Below are positions 14,810 to 22,662 of a stretch of DNA of 38,495 nt, one piece after another. Position numbers and translations under genes: made by a program. Source of the DNA: JBFGJY01 sp041576975 (GTDB taxonomy: Bacteria; Pseudomonadota; Gammaproteobacteria; UBA4575); the NCBI GenBank assembly GCA_041576975.1, contig JBFGJY010000019.1, forward strand, positions 1-38,495, given 5' to 3'. Positions within the stretch are counted from its first letter, which is position 1. Each line of letters opens with the position of its first letter. The notes under the pieces were generated by a model. That model made no database searches. It was not told where the DNA came from and saw nothing but the letters and a program-made list of their open reading frames with translations.

Positions 14810-17740
14810 TTAATTTAGACAGGTTGGATTACTAGCAGCACCCATGCTAATCCAGGTCAAAATAGTGTCATAGGAGGATCCTGGACCAGTGTCTGAGAAT
14901 ACCGGCTGAGTGGCAGTGTTGTTAGGATCGTCTGGGTCTACAAGGATTTGTGGATGCGGCAAATTCGGCGCAACATTGTCTGACTTAGGCCGTAATATCA
15001 AATCATTATTTGGCGGATCACAAAGATTATTAATCATGGCACTCGTTACGTTAAAATCACCACTTTGATTTCCAGTAAGAACAAAACGATTAAATCCATC
15101 ATCATCACTAGCCCCATCAGCAAATTGTTGAGGGTCAATAGTAGATTCCCCACTCATTCCTGATGGTTTATGACAAATCATGCATTCGGCTTTCAATATC
15201 GGATGTATGTCTTGGTTAAATACAGATCTACTTACTCCTCTTGAAGAATAAATATCATTACGTACAACATACTGACCATTTACTAATTCATATGGCTCAT
15301 TGGTGTATTGCGCACCAATATCCGCCCAAGTGGAGATGAACCATTTTTCGTCATCTGACAACATAGATGCATGATCTGTAGGACCAACGTCAAGGAAATG
15401 ACGTAATTCAGTATTGTAAATTGTCTCAATAAGATGGCTTGTTCGAGAGCTGTTTGAAGAATTGCCAACTGTTACTAATTTAGGTCCACGAGGAAAAATA
15501 ACTATTCCGTTTGCCTTCACAATTGGCGGTACTGGATTACCATTTTCGTCAACTTTAAATGGCCCGCGTAACAACTGATCATAAGATATTACATGTCCTC
15601 CGTTACCGGATAAGCCACCTTCAAGCGTTAAGCCAGCAGAAATTGGATCACTCAGTAAGCTATTACGGTGACAATTTGTACACGTATTTGCTCCACGGTC
15701 TTTGTCCCATAATGGTTGAATATGCATAACATAATCAATTCTTCCATTATCTGGTACAGGCGTTGTTAGATTTGCAAGTGAAAATGTGAAATTAGGCTCT
15801 AAACCATTTGACCAGTATTCAGCAAACACTAAGTCTTTTGAGAGGCTTGGTGCCGATTCATTGTTCAGTCGTGCACGAGTTTCAGCCATCGTCTCCTCAC
15901 CCATAGCATTGGCATGATTTCCTGCAACGGGTGCCACATTAATCGAACCAAGTGAACGACGTGGTGAGTGACAACCATTACATGTTCGTACCTCTCCGGC
16001 ACGCACTTGCAGCCAGTTCGTATGGGTTTGAAACGCACGTCCAGCTTTATCCAGCACAGCGATCGTAAGTGCAGTATCAGCTGGCGCCTTTAATAACATT
16101 GAACCATCGGGCTCAACGGGTACATAACCGACGACTTCTTGCATTTCAAAATTTGTTCGCCCGATCGCTGTCATGCGTATACCTGGTGGTGTCGGGATGG
16201 CTTTTGTAACTCTTGCAAAATACCCAGGGCGTTCTAAAAATGCTGGAAGGTTGTTAGGGTCCTTCATCGCCTGTAGGTTTGGAGTACCATCAGCCAACTT
16301 CGGAATTTTTTCGCCAAGATTTCCTTTCAAGACACGATCACCCATAATGTCTAAAAAGTCAGTGTGGTACACCGATTTCACACCAAACACTCCCATGCCT
16401 TGACCATTACCTAAACCATTTGGTTCTGTGGCCAAATTTGCAACTGCAGGCTTATCCGGAAGGATGTTAGGAACATCGTTTAGTGCACGTGGAAACAATG
16501 GCACAGGATCCATTAAAGCTTTACCTGTGGGTGCAGTTTGAACTACACGCGCAACTTGCTGACTATAATCCAACATCCAAATTTGATATTTCGATGGACC
16601 AAATACTTGTTTTGTCTCACCTGTCATTGGATGCGTTTCCGTAGGAATGCCGGTAAACTGGTTCGGCGCAATCGCATAAGAGACTAACGCTCGATTGGTG
16701 CCATCCCACAGCGGATAAGGAGTACTGTAGCGTCCGCCTGGAGAAAAACTTCCATCCATCGTTACAAGTTGAGTATTAAAGTTGGTATAAACTTGGCCAT
16801 TACACCCAGGGGCTATACCTGGTGCAGGCTCACAATTTTCTGAATAGTTTTTTGTATCAATAGAGTAAAGTGCACCACCTTCATCGGTGCCAGATAATGG
16901 CATCAGGGTTGTCATCACTCTACTGTTCTGCATTTCCATAGGATGTAAGAACGAGTTACCTGGACTAAAAGCGCCATACATAACAAACATATCGGTTCCA
17001 TCAGGATTCACAGTAAAAATTGGGAAGTGATTTCGATTCGCTACATGGTCCCAGCGACTAAACATGATCCGCCCATCTTTAAGTACAGTAGGATTACGGT
17101 CATGACTTTGGTTAAAAGAAATTTGTTTAATATCTTGATTATCAGGATTGAATATATGTAGATTTAAAGCTGCCTCGCGCTCATATTCATCAAGACCTTT
17201 ATATTTTTCGATATTTTGCTCTTGCAACATCTCTTGGCTTCTTTTCTGGCGATCAGATGCAAATACAATTCGTCCATCGGGCAAATAGGCAGGATCTACA
17301 TCATTACCGAATTCCGCTGCAACAGGGTCTGTCATCAAACGAGAAATTTGTTTAGTTGCAACATCCATTTCCCATAGATTAAATGTTTCATCATTCGGGC
17401 CACGCATTGCGAATACCACTTTAGTCGCATCAAAATTTACAGCAGGATCAGAAACGTCACCTTGGCCTCCTGTGTAACCAGCGGTAATATTCATGGGTAG
17501 AATGCTGGGAATAGAGGCGTCCTTATACATAAGATCACCGCCCGGTGAGAAGATCACGCCATCGGTTGGGTTGCCTGCCGTCTCAAGATTTCTCTCTGCA
17601 TATACCATGGCAAAATCACCATTGATAGTTGTAAATCCATCAGTTGACGTCGACGTTCCTGTCCTACAACTTGGTAAAATTACCACAGCGCAACTTACTG
17701 CGATTATCACGATCCAAATGTGCGAAATAGTCCTTTTCAT
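14810..17740 (-). CDS. HzsA-related lipoprotein: beta-propeller plus three c-type haem motifs
   Basis: 976 aa from the chosen start. Signal peptide with lipobox LPSC (Cys25). Residues about 60-420 show PD40/TolB-like propeller repeats (NLWEMDVATKQISRLM, DPAYLPDGRIVFASDRQ, DRNPTVLKDGRIMFSRW). Three haem-attachment motifs follow: CNGCH (587), CTNCH (687) and CMICH (853). This order matches the hydrazine synthase alpha subunit superfamily, whose members are common outside anammox bacteria. No hydrazine synthase beta or gamma genes are near, so hydrazine synthesis is not implied. An in-frame start at 17824 would add 28 non-signal residues. ATG 17740 has GGAG upstream. It is probably an envelope electron-transfer or redox enzyme. 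Confidence 0.82.
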   Translation of the reverse strand: MKRTISHIWIVIIAVSCAVVILPSCRTGTSTSTDGFTTINGDFAMVYAERNLETAGNPTDGVIFSPGGDLMYKDASIPSILPMNITAGYTGGQGDVSDPAVNFDATKVVFAMRGPNDETFNLWEMDVATKQISRLMTDPVAAEFGNDVDPAYLPDGRIVFASDRQKRSQEMLQEQNIEKYKGLDEYEREAALNLHIFNPDNQDIKQISFNQSHDRNPTVLKDGRIMFSRWDHVANRNHFPIFTVNPDGTDMFVMYGAFSPGNSFLHPMEMQNSRVMTTLMPLSGTDEGGALYSIDTKNYSENCEPAPGIAPGCNGQVYTNFNTQLVTMDGSFSPGGRYSTPYPLWDGTNRALVSYAIAPNQFTGIPTETHPMTGETKQVFGPSKYQIWMLDYSQQVARVVQTAPTGKALMDPVPLFPRALNDVPNILPDKPAVANLATEPNGLGNGQGMGVFGVKSVYHTDFLDIMGDRVLKGNLGEKIPKLADGTPNLQAMKDPNNLPAFLERPGYFARVTKAIPTPPGIRMTAIGRTNFEMQEVVGYVPVEPDGSMLLKAPADTALTIAVLDKAGRAFQTHTNWLQVRAGEVRTCNGCHSPRRSLGSINVAPVAGNHANAMGEETMAETRARLNNESAPSLSKDLVFAEYWSNGLEPNFTFSLANLTTPVPDNGRIDYVMHIQPLWDKDRGANTCTNCHRNSLLSDPISAGLTLEGGLSGNGGHVISYDQLLRGPFKVDENGNPVPPIVKANGIVIFPRGPKLVTVGNSSNSSRTSHLIETIYNTELRHFLDVGPTDHASMLSDDEKWFISTWADIGAQYTNEPYELVNGQYVVRNDIYSSRGVSRSVFNQDIHPILKAECMICHKPSGMSGESTIDPQQFADGASDDDGFNRFVLTGNQSGDFNVTSAMINNLCDPPNNDLILRPKSDNVAPNLPHPQILVDPDDPNNTATQPVFSDTGPGSSYDTILTWISMGAASNPTCLN

Positions 17741-17782
17741 ATCCAACTCCAGTAAAGTCATAATTGCTTCTCTTCCATAATC

Positions 17783-17794
17783 CGAGTTAACTCG
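17783..17794. promoter_or_regulatory. 12-bp palindrome upstream of the HzsA-related gene
   Basis: A perfect palindrome CGAGTTAACTCG lies about 43 bp before the preferred start of the HzsA-related gene, inside the presumed leader. It could be an operator. No matching copy was noticed elsewhere in the window. Confidence 0.25.
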
Positions 17795-17967
17795 CGAAAA
17801 ATTCCATATTATTTGCGCGCGCAAACACGAATAAGTAGCAGCCCTATGTCCTTGATTTCCTTAGGCCTCTGTATCGGAATTATTCTCTTGTTATAAATGA
17901 GTAACCGTCACAGGGGCATGAGCGGTCATAAGCGATAGACAAATGGTGTGGCGGAAATATTGAAAAA

Positions 17968-17994
17968 ATTATAGCGGGAACTGCATCACAACAA
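17968..17994 (-). promoter_or_regulatory. candidate sigma-70 promoter for the HzsA/ExbBD block
   Basis: On the minus strand there is a perfect TATAAT (17973-17968) with TTGTTG (17994-17989) 15 bp upstream, just inside the 180-bp gap between apbE and the HzsA-related gene. The spacer is short, so this is only a candidate. It would give a leader of about 220 nt and let the block be expressed separately from apbE. Confidence 0.3.
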
Positions 17995-18003
17995 TTCCGT
18001 GAG

Positions 18004-19023
18004 TTACTTCACATCAGGCGCTTGTGCCTCCTGTTTAAGGCCCTTCGAGTAATACAGCTTTCCATTCTGATCTACAATTACACCTTCTATATCTGGCGAA
18101 TCATTCAACAATTGTAGGCCTGCTTTTACACCTAGTAGAAAGACACTGGTGGAAAGCGCATCTGTCGTGGTGGCATCTAGCCCTAGGATTGAAGCACTAC
18201 GCACCTCACTCGCCGATTTACCTGTACTTGGATGTATAATGTGGTGATACCTCACGCCGTCTTCAATGAAAAAACGTTCATAATCACCAGAAGTCGACAA
18301 GGCCTCGTCTTTCAAAGGCAACATGGCAATTACTTCTTCGGGCTTATCAGGATCACGAATACCAACTAACCATGGGCGTCCCAATCGATCACCCAATAAA
18401 CGCGTATCTCCGCCGGCTGAAACAAGTGCGTGCTCAATTCCAATATTTTTTATATGTTGAATAGCTTGATCCACCGCATAACCTTTTGCTATTCCTCCGA
18501 GATCTATTTTTATTCCCTCTTGTGTAAAATAAACTGTTAGTTGGTCTTCATTTAGGATTAGATTTTTATAATTTATTAATTTTTTTGCTTGAGCAATTTC
18601 TTCATCGCTAGGTTTTATTCGTTTACGATAATTAAATAAATGCCCAACGCTTGCGTAAGTAATATCAAAAGCACCATCTGTAATCTCAGAAAAATCTAGT
18701 GATTTTTGAATGAGCTTGAAAAGATCTCGATCAACTTCAACAGGCCCTTCATGTGCGTATTCATTAATTTTAGATAATTGACTTTCTTCTATGTAAGGAC
18801 TCATCAATCGATTAACTCGTTCCATTTCCTTCAGCGCCCTAGCAATCCCCTGCTTTCTCACTTCAGCATCAGGATGCCAAACTTCGATTCGTATTGTCGT
18901 GCCCATGATGGCAGCATTTTCGGCCTGCCATTCGGCATAGGTATACTCGGTAATTAAAGTTAAAAAAATGAAAACTAGTGCTTTCAAGTTACTAGGATGG
19001 GTAGTATTGAATTTAAGCTTCAT
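18004..19023 (-). CDS. apbE: ApbE, FAD:protein FMN transferase
   Basis: 339 aa. It transfers FMN from FAD to a Ser/Thr of extracytoplasmic proteins. Signal peptide to about Ala30; ApbE domain about 35-330 with MGTTIRIEVWH, DLGGIAKGYAVD (174-185) and the Mg-binding TTDALST segment (Asp288, Thr292). No lipobox Cys, so likely soluble or anchored in the periplasm. It is the first gene of the minus-strand block and is divergent from moeA. A partner with a matching target motif is the DUF3570 protein downstream. Confidence 0.92.
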   Translation of the reverse strand: MKLKFNTTHPSNLKALVFIFLTLITEYTYAEWQAENAAIMGTTIRIEVWHPDAEVRKQGIARALKEMERVNRLMSPYIEESQLSKINEYAHEGPVEVDRDLFKLIQKSLDFSEITDGAFDITYASVGHLFNYRKRIKPSDEEIAQAKKLINYKNLILNEDQLTVYFTQEGIKIDLGGIAKGYAVDQAIQHIKNIGIEHALVSAGGDTRLLGDRLGRPWLVGIRDPDKPEEVIAMLPLKDEALSTSGDYERFFIEDGVRYHHIIHPSTGKSASEVRSASILGLDATTTDALSTSVFLLGVKAGLQLLNDSPDIEGVIVDQNGKLYYSKGLKQEAQAPDVK

Positions 19024-19084
19024 TGTGAGGAAATTGAATATACTTGGAAACTTAGATTTGTTGGACTATACCAATTCTTTCGAG

Positions 19085-19114
19085 TTCATCTAATTCAAGC
19101 GTTATACTTATAAT
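19085..19114 (+). promoter_or_regulatory. candidate moeA promoter
   Basis: TATAAT at 19109-19114 with a weak -35 (TTCATC, 19085-19090) at 18-bp spacing, about 30 bp upstream of the moeA ATG, in the 119-bp divergent apbE/moeA region. Confidence 0.4.
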
Positions 19115-19142
19115 ACATAGTGTTTCACCAATAAAGTATATT

Positions 19143-20426
19143 ATGAAAGCTACAAGCCCAAACTATAATCCAAGTTGCATGGATGACTTTGATCCAGGAT
19201 CTATAGATGCTGAGCAAGCCTTACAACAAATACTAATTTCAGTTGAGGCCCTATCGGAATCTGAAATCGTACCCATTCGAGAAGCCTTGGGACGTGCAGT
19301 TACCAAAGAAGTTAGCTCAATGGTCAATGTACCTGGCCACACTAATTCTGCAATGGATGGTTTTGCTATACGAGGCGCAGAAATTCCAACAAATGGGCAG
19401 CAAGCATTTTCAGTAATCGGTACATCGTGGGCCGGTCGACCTTATTTAGGGCCAGTAAATAAAGGCGAATGCATTCGCATCATGACAGGTGCAGCAATGC
19501 CAAAAAACACGGATACAGTCATCATGCAAGAGCGAGTACAAAAAGATGGCAACAATATACTAATTGACCATACAAATAAGTTAGGTCAAAACGTACGCCA
19601 AGCAGGTGAAGACATTGCAATTGGAGAAACCGTGCTTACCAAAGGCAAACTCATTACGCCTGCAGAGCTTGGATTATTAGCTTCTACTGGAATCAGCGAA
19701 GTAAGCGTTACTAAAAAATTGCGTGTGGCATTTTTTTCAACTGGGGATGAACTTCGACCGGTGGGAAGCACATTAGAAAAAGGCCAAATCTATGACAGCA
19801 ATCGTTATACCTTGTATGGCATGCTAAATCGATTAGGTGTTGAAATTTTCGATATGGGTGTGATCAAAGATGATCGTGATGAGGTCAAACAAGCCTTTTT
19901 AAATGCAGCAGATTGCGCCGATGTCATCATCACATCAGGAGGTGTTTCAGTAGGTGAAGCCGATTTTGTAAAAGAAACTTTAGAAAACATTGGTCAAGTA
20001 AATTTTTGGAAAGTTGCCATGAAACCGGGGAGACCGTTAGCGTTTGGTAAAATTGGTAATGCTTGGTTTTTTGGATTACCTGGAAATCCTGTTTCTGTAA
20101 TGGTTACGTTTTATATGTTCGTACAACCTGCACTGAAAAAGATGATGGGCGAAACTTATAAAAACCCTATCATGATCAACGCAAAATGCAGTACAAAGTT
20201 ACGCAAACAACCAGGACGTGTTGAATATCAACGCGGCATTTTGACAAAAACTAACAATTCTGATTCCAAAATTTATAATTACGAAGTTAAAAAAACTGGT
20301 GCGCAAGGCTCGGGAATTTTACGTTCTATGTCCGATGCAAATTGCTTTATTATATTGCCAATGGAATCTGCCGGAGTTGAAATTGGTGATATTGTACAAG
20401 TAGTCCCATTTGAAGCAATTGTGTAA
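19143..20426 (+). CDS. moeA: MoeA, molybdopterin molybdenumtransferase
   Basis: 427 aa. It inserts molybdate into adenylated molybdopterin, the last common step of Moco synthesis. The family order is intact: N-terminal MoeA domains (AMDGFAIRG, GAAMPKNTDTVIMQE), the MPT-binding domain with SGGVSVGEADF and KPGRPLAFGK, GLPGNPVS, and a C-terminal beta domain. It is slightly longer than E. coli MoeA (411 aa) owing to an N-terminal extension. Moco genes moaE and moaB follow within 1.4 kb. Confidence 0.95.
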   Translation: MKATSPNYNPSCMDDFDPGSIDAEQALQQILISVEALSESEIVPIREALGRAVTKEVSSMVNVPGHTNSAMDGFAIRGAEIPTNGQQAFSVIGTSWAGRPYLGPVNKGECIRIMTGAAMPKNTDTVIMQERVQKDGNNILIDHTNKLGQNVRQAGEDIAIGETVLTKGKLITPAELGLLASTGISEVSVTKKLRVAFFSTGDELRPVGSTLEKGQIYDSNRYTLYGMLNRLGVEIFDMGVIKDDRDEVKQAFLNAADCADVIITSGGVSVGEADFVKETLENIGQVNFWKVAMKPGRPLAFGKIGNAWFFGLPGNPVSVMVTFYMFVQPALKKMMGETYKNPIMINAKCSTKLRKQPGRVEYQRGILTKTNNSDSKIYNYEVKKTGAQGSGILRSMSDANCFIILPMESAGVEIGDIVQVVPFEAIV

Positions 20427-20772
20427 AAGTTTCAATAAACATAGTAAATTTACTTTACGTTTTCCTTAGGTTCTCGTAGGTTCTCGTATGCATTCGGCTC
20501 GATTTACAAACTGCTTTTTATATTCTTTGATACTTTGGATTAATATCTATTAGTTAGCGCGCCACCAGTAGCATATAAAAGATTAAGACTTGGCCTTTAA
20601 CCACTCTTCTTAATATTAATGTAAGTATGTACAAAACCATGCTTTTTTAGTTGATTTATAGTTTTGATTCCGGCTTTTACTAACATTTTTACTAATGTAG
20701 AAACAAGCTTTTTTATAAACATTTAATAAATATAGAATTCATATCAAATGAATCTAAAAACGCTTGATCTTT
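20427..20772. other. 346-bp intergenic region between convergent moeA and moaE
   Basis: No gene is visible. It has a 10-bp tandem direct repeat (AGGTTCTCGT twice, about 20469-20488) and several T-runs (for example near 20640 and 20708), but no convincing GC-rich terminator hairpin. No copy of the dispersed palindrome occurs here. Confidence 0.5.
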
Positions 20773-21204
20773 CTAAGTGTTCTTTTCAACCCAACGCTCT
20801 TGCTCTTTTAGATTTTCTTTTTTCCAAAATGGGGCTTTAGACTTTAAGTCTTCCATAATAAATCGGTTTGCTTCATAAGCTGCAGCTCTATGTGCAGACC
20901 ATACCACCACACAAACAATAGGATCGTTTGGAAATACCTGACCTACTCTATGAAGAATTAGTACATCCAAAATTTCAAATTTCTTCAATGCTTTTTGTGC
21001 AATTTGTTCTAAATGCTTCTGGGTCATTTCGGGATAATGCTCTAAATGCATTTCGCTTACTTCATCACCATCATTCATATCACGCATCGTACCCACAAAC
21101 ATAGTTGTGGCACCATATTTCCCTTGCTGACCTAAATGTTGTTCTTGATGAGCAAGTGCCTCATGCCATGGATCAAACATTTTTTCTCGTATTTCAACTT
21201 TCAT
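20773..21204 (-). CDS. moaE: MoaE, molybdopterin synthase catalytic subunit
   Basis: 143 aa. It transfers sulfur from MoaD thiocarboxylate to precursor Z to make molybdopterin. Conserved features are VGTMRD (Arg41), LHRVGQVFPNDPIV, WSAHRAAAY and the C-terminal DLKSKAPFWKKE with the catalytic lysines Lys121 and Lys128. moaD, moaA and moaC are not in the window. It is divergent from moaB. Confidence 0.93.
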   Translation of the reverse strand: MKVEIREKMFDPWHEALAHQEQHLGQQGKYGATTMFVGTMRDMNDGDEVSEMHLEHYPEMTQKHLEQIAQKALKKFEILDVLILHRVGQVFPNDPIVCVVVWSAHRAAAYEANRFIMEDLKSKAPFWKKENLKEQERWVEKNT

Positions 21205-21314
21205 GCTTTAAACTAAATGCTTTATATAAAGATTTATTGCATTACATTCCTATGACAGCGGTAACGTAATACGGTACATTATGAACCAGATACATTTATG
21301 AGACAGTACTAAAT

Positions 21315-21839
21315 ATGGGTAGTAGCGAACGATCTTTTATACCTCTAGGTATTGCTGTGTTAACCATTTCAGATTCACGCACCGAAGCGGATGATAAGTC
21401 AGGAAAATTACTATGTGATAGATTAACTACCGCAGGCCACAAAGAGTATGAAAAAGTAATTGTGCCTGATGATATTTATCAAATCAGAGCGATAGTTTCT
21501 AAATGGATTTCTGAAGCAAAGCCGGAAGTTGTACTTACTACTGGAGGCACTGGGGTAACGGGTCGGGATGGTACACCTGAAGCAATAAAACCACTTTTGG
21601 ATAAAGAAATAAGTGGATTCGGCGAAATGTTTCGAGCCTTATCTTATGAAACAATTAAAACATCTACCTTACAATCACGTGCATTAGCAGGTGTGGCAAA
21701 TGGCACATATATATTTTGCTTACCGGGTTCTGCAGGAGCTTGCGCCGAAGCATGGGATAAACTCATTTCACATCAACTTGATTACCGTAGCCGTCCCTGT
21801 AATTTAGTCGAACTAATGCCGCGACTTAAAGAAACTTAA
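21315..21839 (+). CDS. moaB: MoaB/MogA-type molybdopterin adenylyltransferase
   Basis: 174 aa. The MoCF-biosynthesis domain has VLTISDSRTEADDKSG, TTGGTGVTGRDGTPEAI and LPGSAGACAEAWDKLI. The family adenylates molybdopterin before MoeA acts (in E. coli MogA does this and MoaB is a relative). Size and motifs fit MoaB. The first dispersed repeat begins 22 bp after the stop. Confidence 0.9.
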   Translation: MGSSERSFIPLGIAVLTISDSRTEADDKSGKLLCDRLTTAGHKEYEKVIVPDDIYQIRAIVSKWISEAKPEVVLTTGGTGVTGRDGTPEAIKPLLDKEISGFGEMFRALSYETIKTSTLQSRALAGVANGTYIFCLPGSAGACAEAWDKLISHQLDYRSRPCNLVELMPRLKET

Positions 21840-21860
21840 TTCATATTGCTAACTTCTTAC

Positions 21861-21890
21861 AATGTCTGCTTACGGCCAATAGCGGTCATT
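21861..21890 (+). repeat. dispersed palindromic repeat, copy 1
   Basis: 30-bp imperfect palindrome: left arm AATGTCTGCTT, centre ACGGCCAAT, right arm AGCGGTCATT. First of 14 same-direction copies. Its right end touches a putative attC site. Confidence 0.85.
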
Positions 21891-21985
21891 AACGCCGGAG
21901 TTCAACAGCAAGGTTGAAAGACGTGGTTTTTGCGGATACAAAAAGCATGAACTTTAAGATTGTCCGCTGCAACGACTTGTTAGGC
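21887..21985 (-). repeat. putative integron attC-like recombination site
   Basis: On the minus strand the 124-aa gene ends in GCCTAAC (21985-21979), a match to the R'' core site RYYYAAC, with its TAA stop embedded in the core site as in many gene cassettes. About 99 bp on, the run TTGAACTCCGGC is followed by GTTAATG (21893-21887), an R'-like core with one mismatch to GTTRRRY. The L'' stretch (GTTGCAGC) and the L' stretch are partly complementary. No integrase is in the window. Confidence 0.4.
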
Positions 21986-22354
21986 GTCATTGTTGTTAAG
22001 CCTCTTTTCTATAAATCTGGATAAGAACCAAATGCTACCAGCCACGAGATAGGTGGGGATAATAGTGATCGCAAGGACTATGAGGTCGGTCGATTCGCTT
22101 TTCCCGGTATGGGCGACGCCGTAAGCAAACAAAACAACAACAACGAATGCTAAGACACTGATCATAATAACTATGAAGAGACATGACAGAATTAAAAAAG
22201 TTGTGTTCTTTGCTTTGCGGCATTGATAAGCACATGAAAGACTTCTCAGTATTGCGATCAGCCCAATCACAGGTAATGAAAGGAGAATGGCTAAGATGAA
22301 TGATAGATAAACATTCATATACTGGTAGACGCATAGCATTTTAATACATGACAA
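21980..22354 (-). CDS. small membrane protein, possible lone gene cassette
   Basis: Up to 124 aa with three to four hydrophobic segments (about 13-36, 50-78, 88-111 from the first ATG) and a basic C-terminus. I do not recognise a family. The start is uncertain: ATG 22354 or ATG 22318 (MNVYLSF...); neither has a good ribosome site. Its stop codon lies inside an attC-like core site, which suggests it was acquired as an integron cassette. Confidence 0.5.
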   Translation of the reverse strand: MSCIKMLCVYQYMNVYLSFILAILLSLPVIGLIAILRSLSCAYQCRKAKNTTFLILSCLFIVIMISVLAFVVVVLFAYGVAHTGKSESTDLIVLAITIIPTYLVAGSIWFLSRFIEKRLNNNDA

Positions 22355-22481
22355 TTTTGCATAGCTATCAACCTATACGTGCTGAAAATTCAATTTTAGG
22401 CTAAATAGTATTTAAGTATCATGTCTACTGAGATTACTGAGTATTTATGCATTGATATCACATATATCAGATAAATCTACA

Positions 22482-22511
22482 TATGTCTGCATTGAGTCGT
22501 TAGCTGTCATT
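22482..22511 (+). repeat. dispersed palindromic repeat, copy 2 (divergent)
   Basis: TATGTCTGC, ATTGAGTCGTT, AGCTGTCATT. It keeps the outer arms but differs in the inner right arm (AGCTG instead of AGCGG). Its right part is shared with the hairpin at 22499-22528. Confidence 0.6.
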
Positions 22512-22528
22512 CATTATATACAGCTAAC
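22499..22528. repeat. 9-bp perfect inverted repeat
   Basis: GTTAGCTGT (22499-22507) and ACAGCTAAC (22520-22528) with a 12-nt AT-rich loop. The ends resemble integron core sites (GTTAGC / GCTAAC), though each has one mismatch. Confidence 0.55.
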
Positions 22529-22577
22529 AAGACCACCTACAGTCCGGTCGAGGGTCTACATGCAATCTATAATGTTT

Positions 22578-22594
22578 CTCCCTCAAAATTTTTT
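22578..22594. repeat. 17-bp direct repeat unit A
   Basis: CTCCCTCAAAATTTTTT, identical to 23163-23179. The other copy contains the ribosome binding site of the 164-aa gene. This copy has no start codon behind it. Confidence 0.7.
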
Positions 22595-22662
22595 AAAAAT
22601 TTTTGCTTAGGATCAAAGGAAGTTTAGGATCAGATTAAACAATTAACTAGGCAAGACTTGTA

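Larger units (their letters stand above)
22355..22662. other. 308-bp intergenic region
   Basis: Holds repeat copy 2, a 9-bp perfect hairpin (22499-22528) and a 17-bp direct-repeat unit shared with 23163-23179. The short direct repeat TTAGGATCA also occurs twice near 22610-22630. No gene is visible. Confidence 0.5.

Noticed and set aside
14810..17740. Hydrazine synthesis (anammox) function
   Set aside because: Only the alpha-like protein is present; no beta/gamma subunits, hydrazine dehydrogenase or anammoxosome genes, and HzsA-related proteins are widespread in other bacteria.
17900..17945. A further repeat copy (GAGCGGTCATAAGCGATAGACA)-like stretch, shown here only as GAGCGGTCAT
   Set aside because: It shares only the right-arm string and lacks the palindromic layout; probably chance.
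20480..20560. 21-codon frame starting in the moeA-moaE gap
   Set aside because: Too short, no ribosome site, and no protein-like pattern beyond chance.
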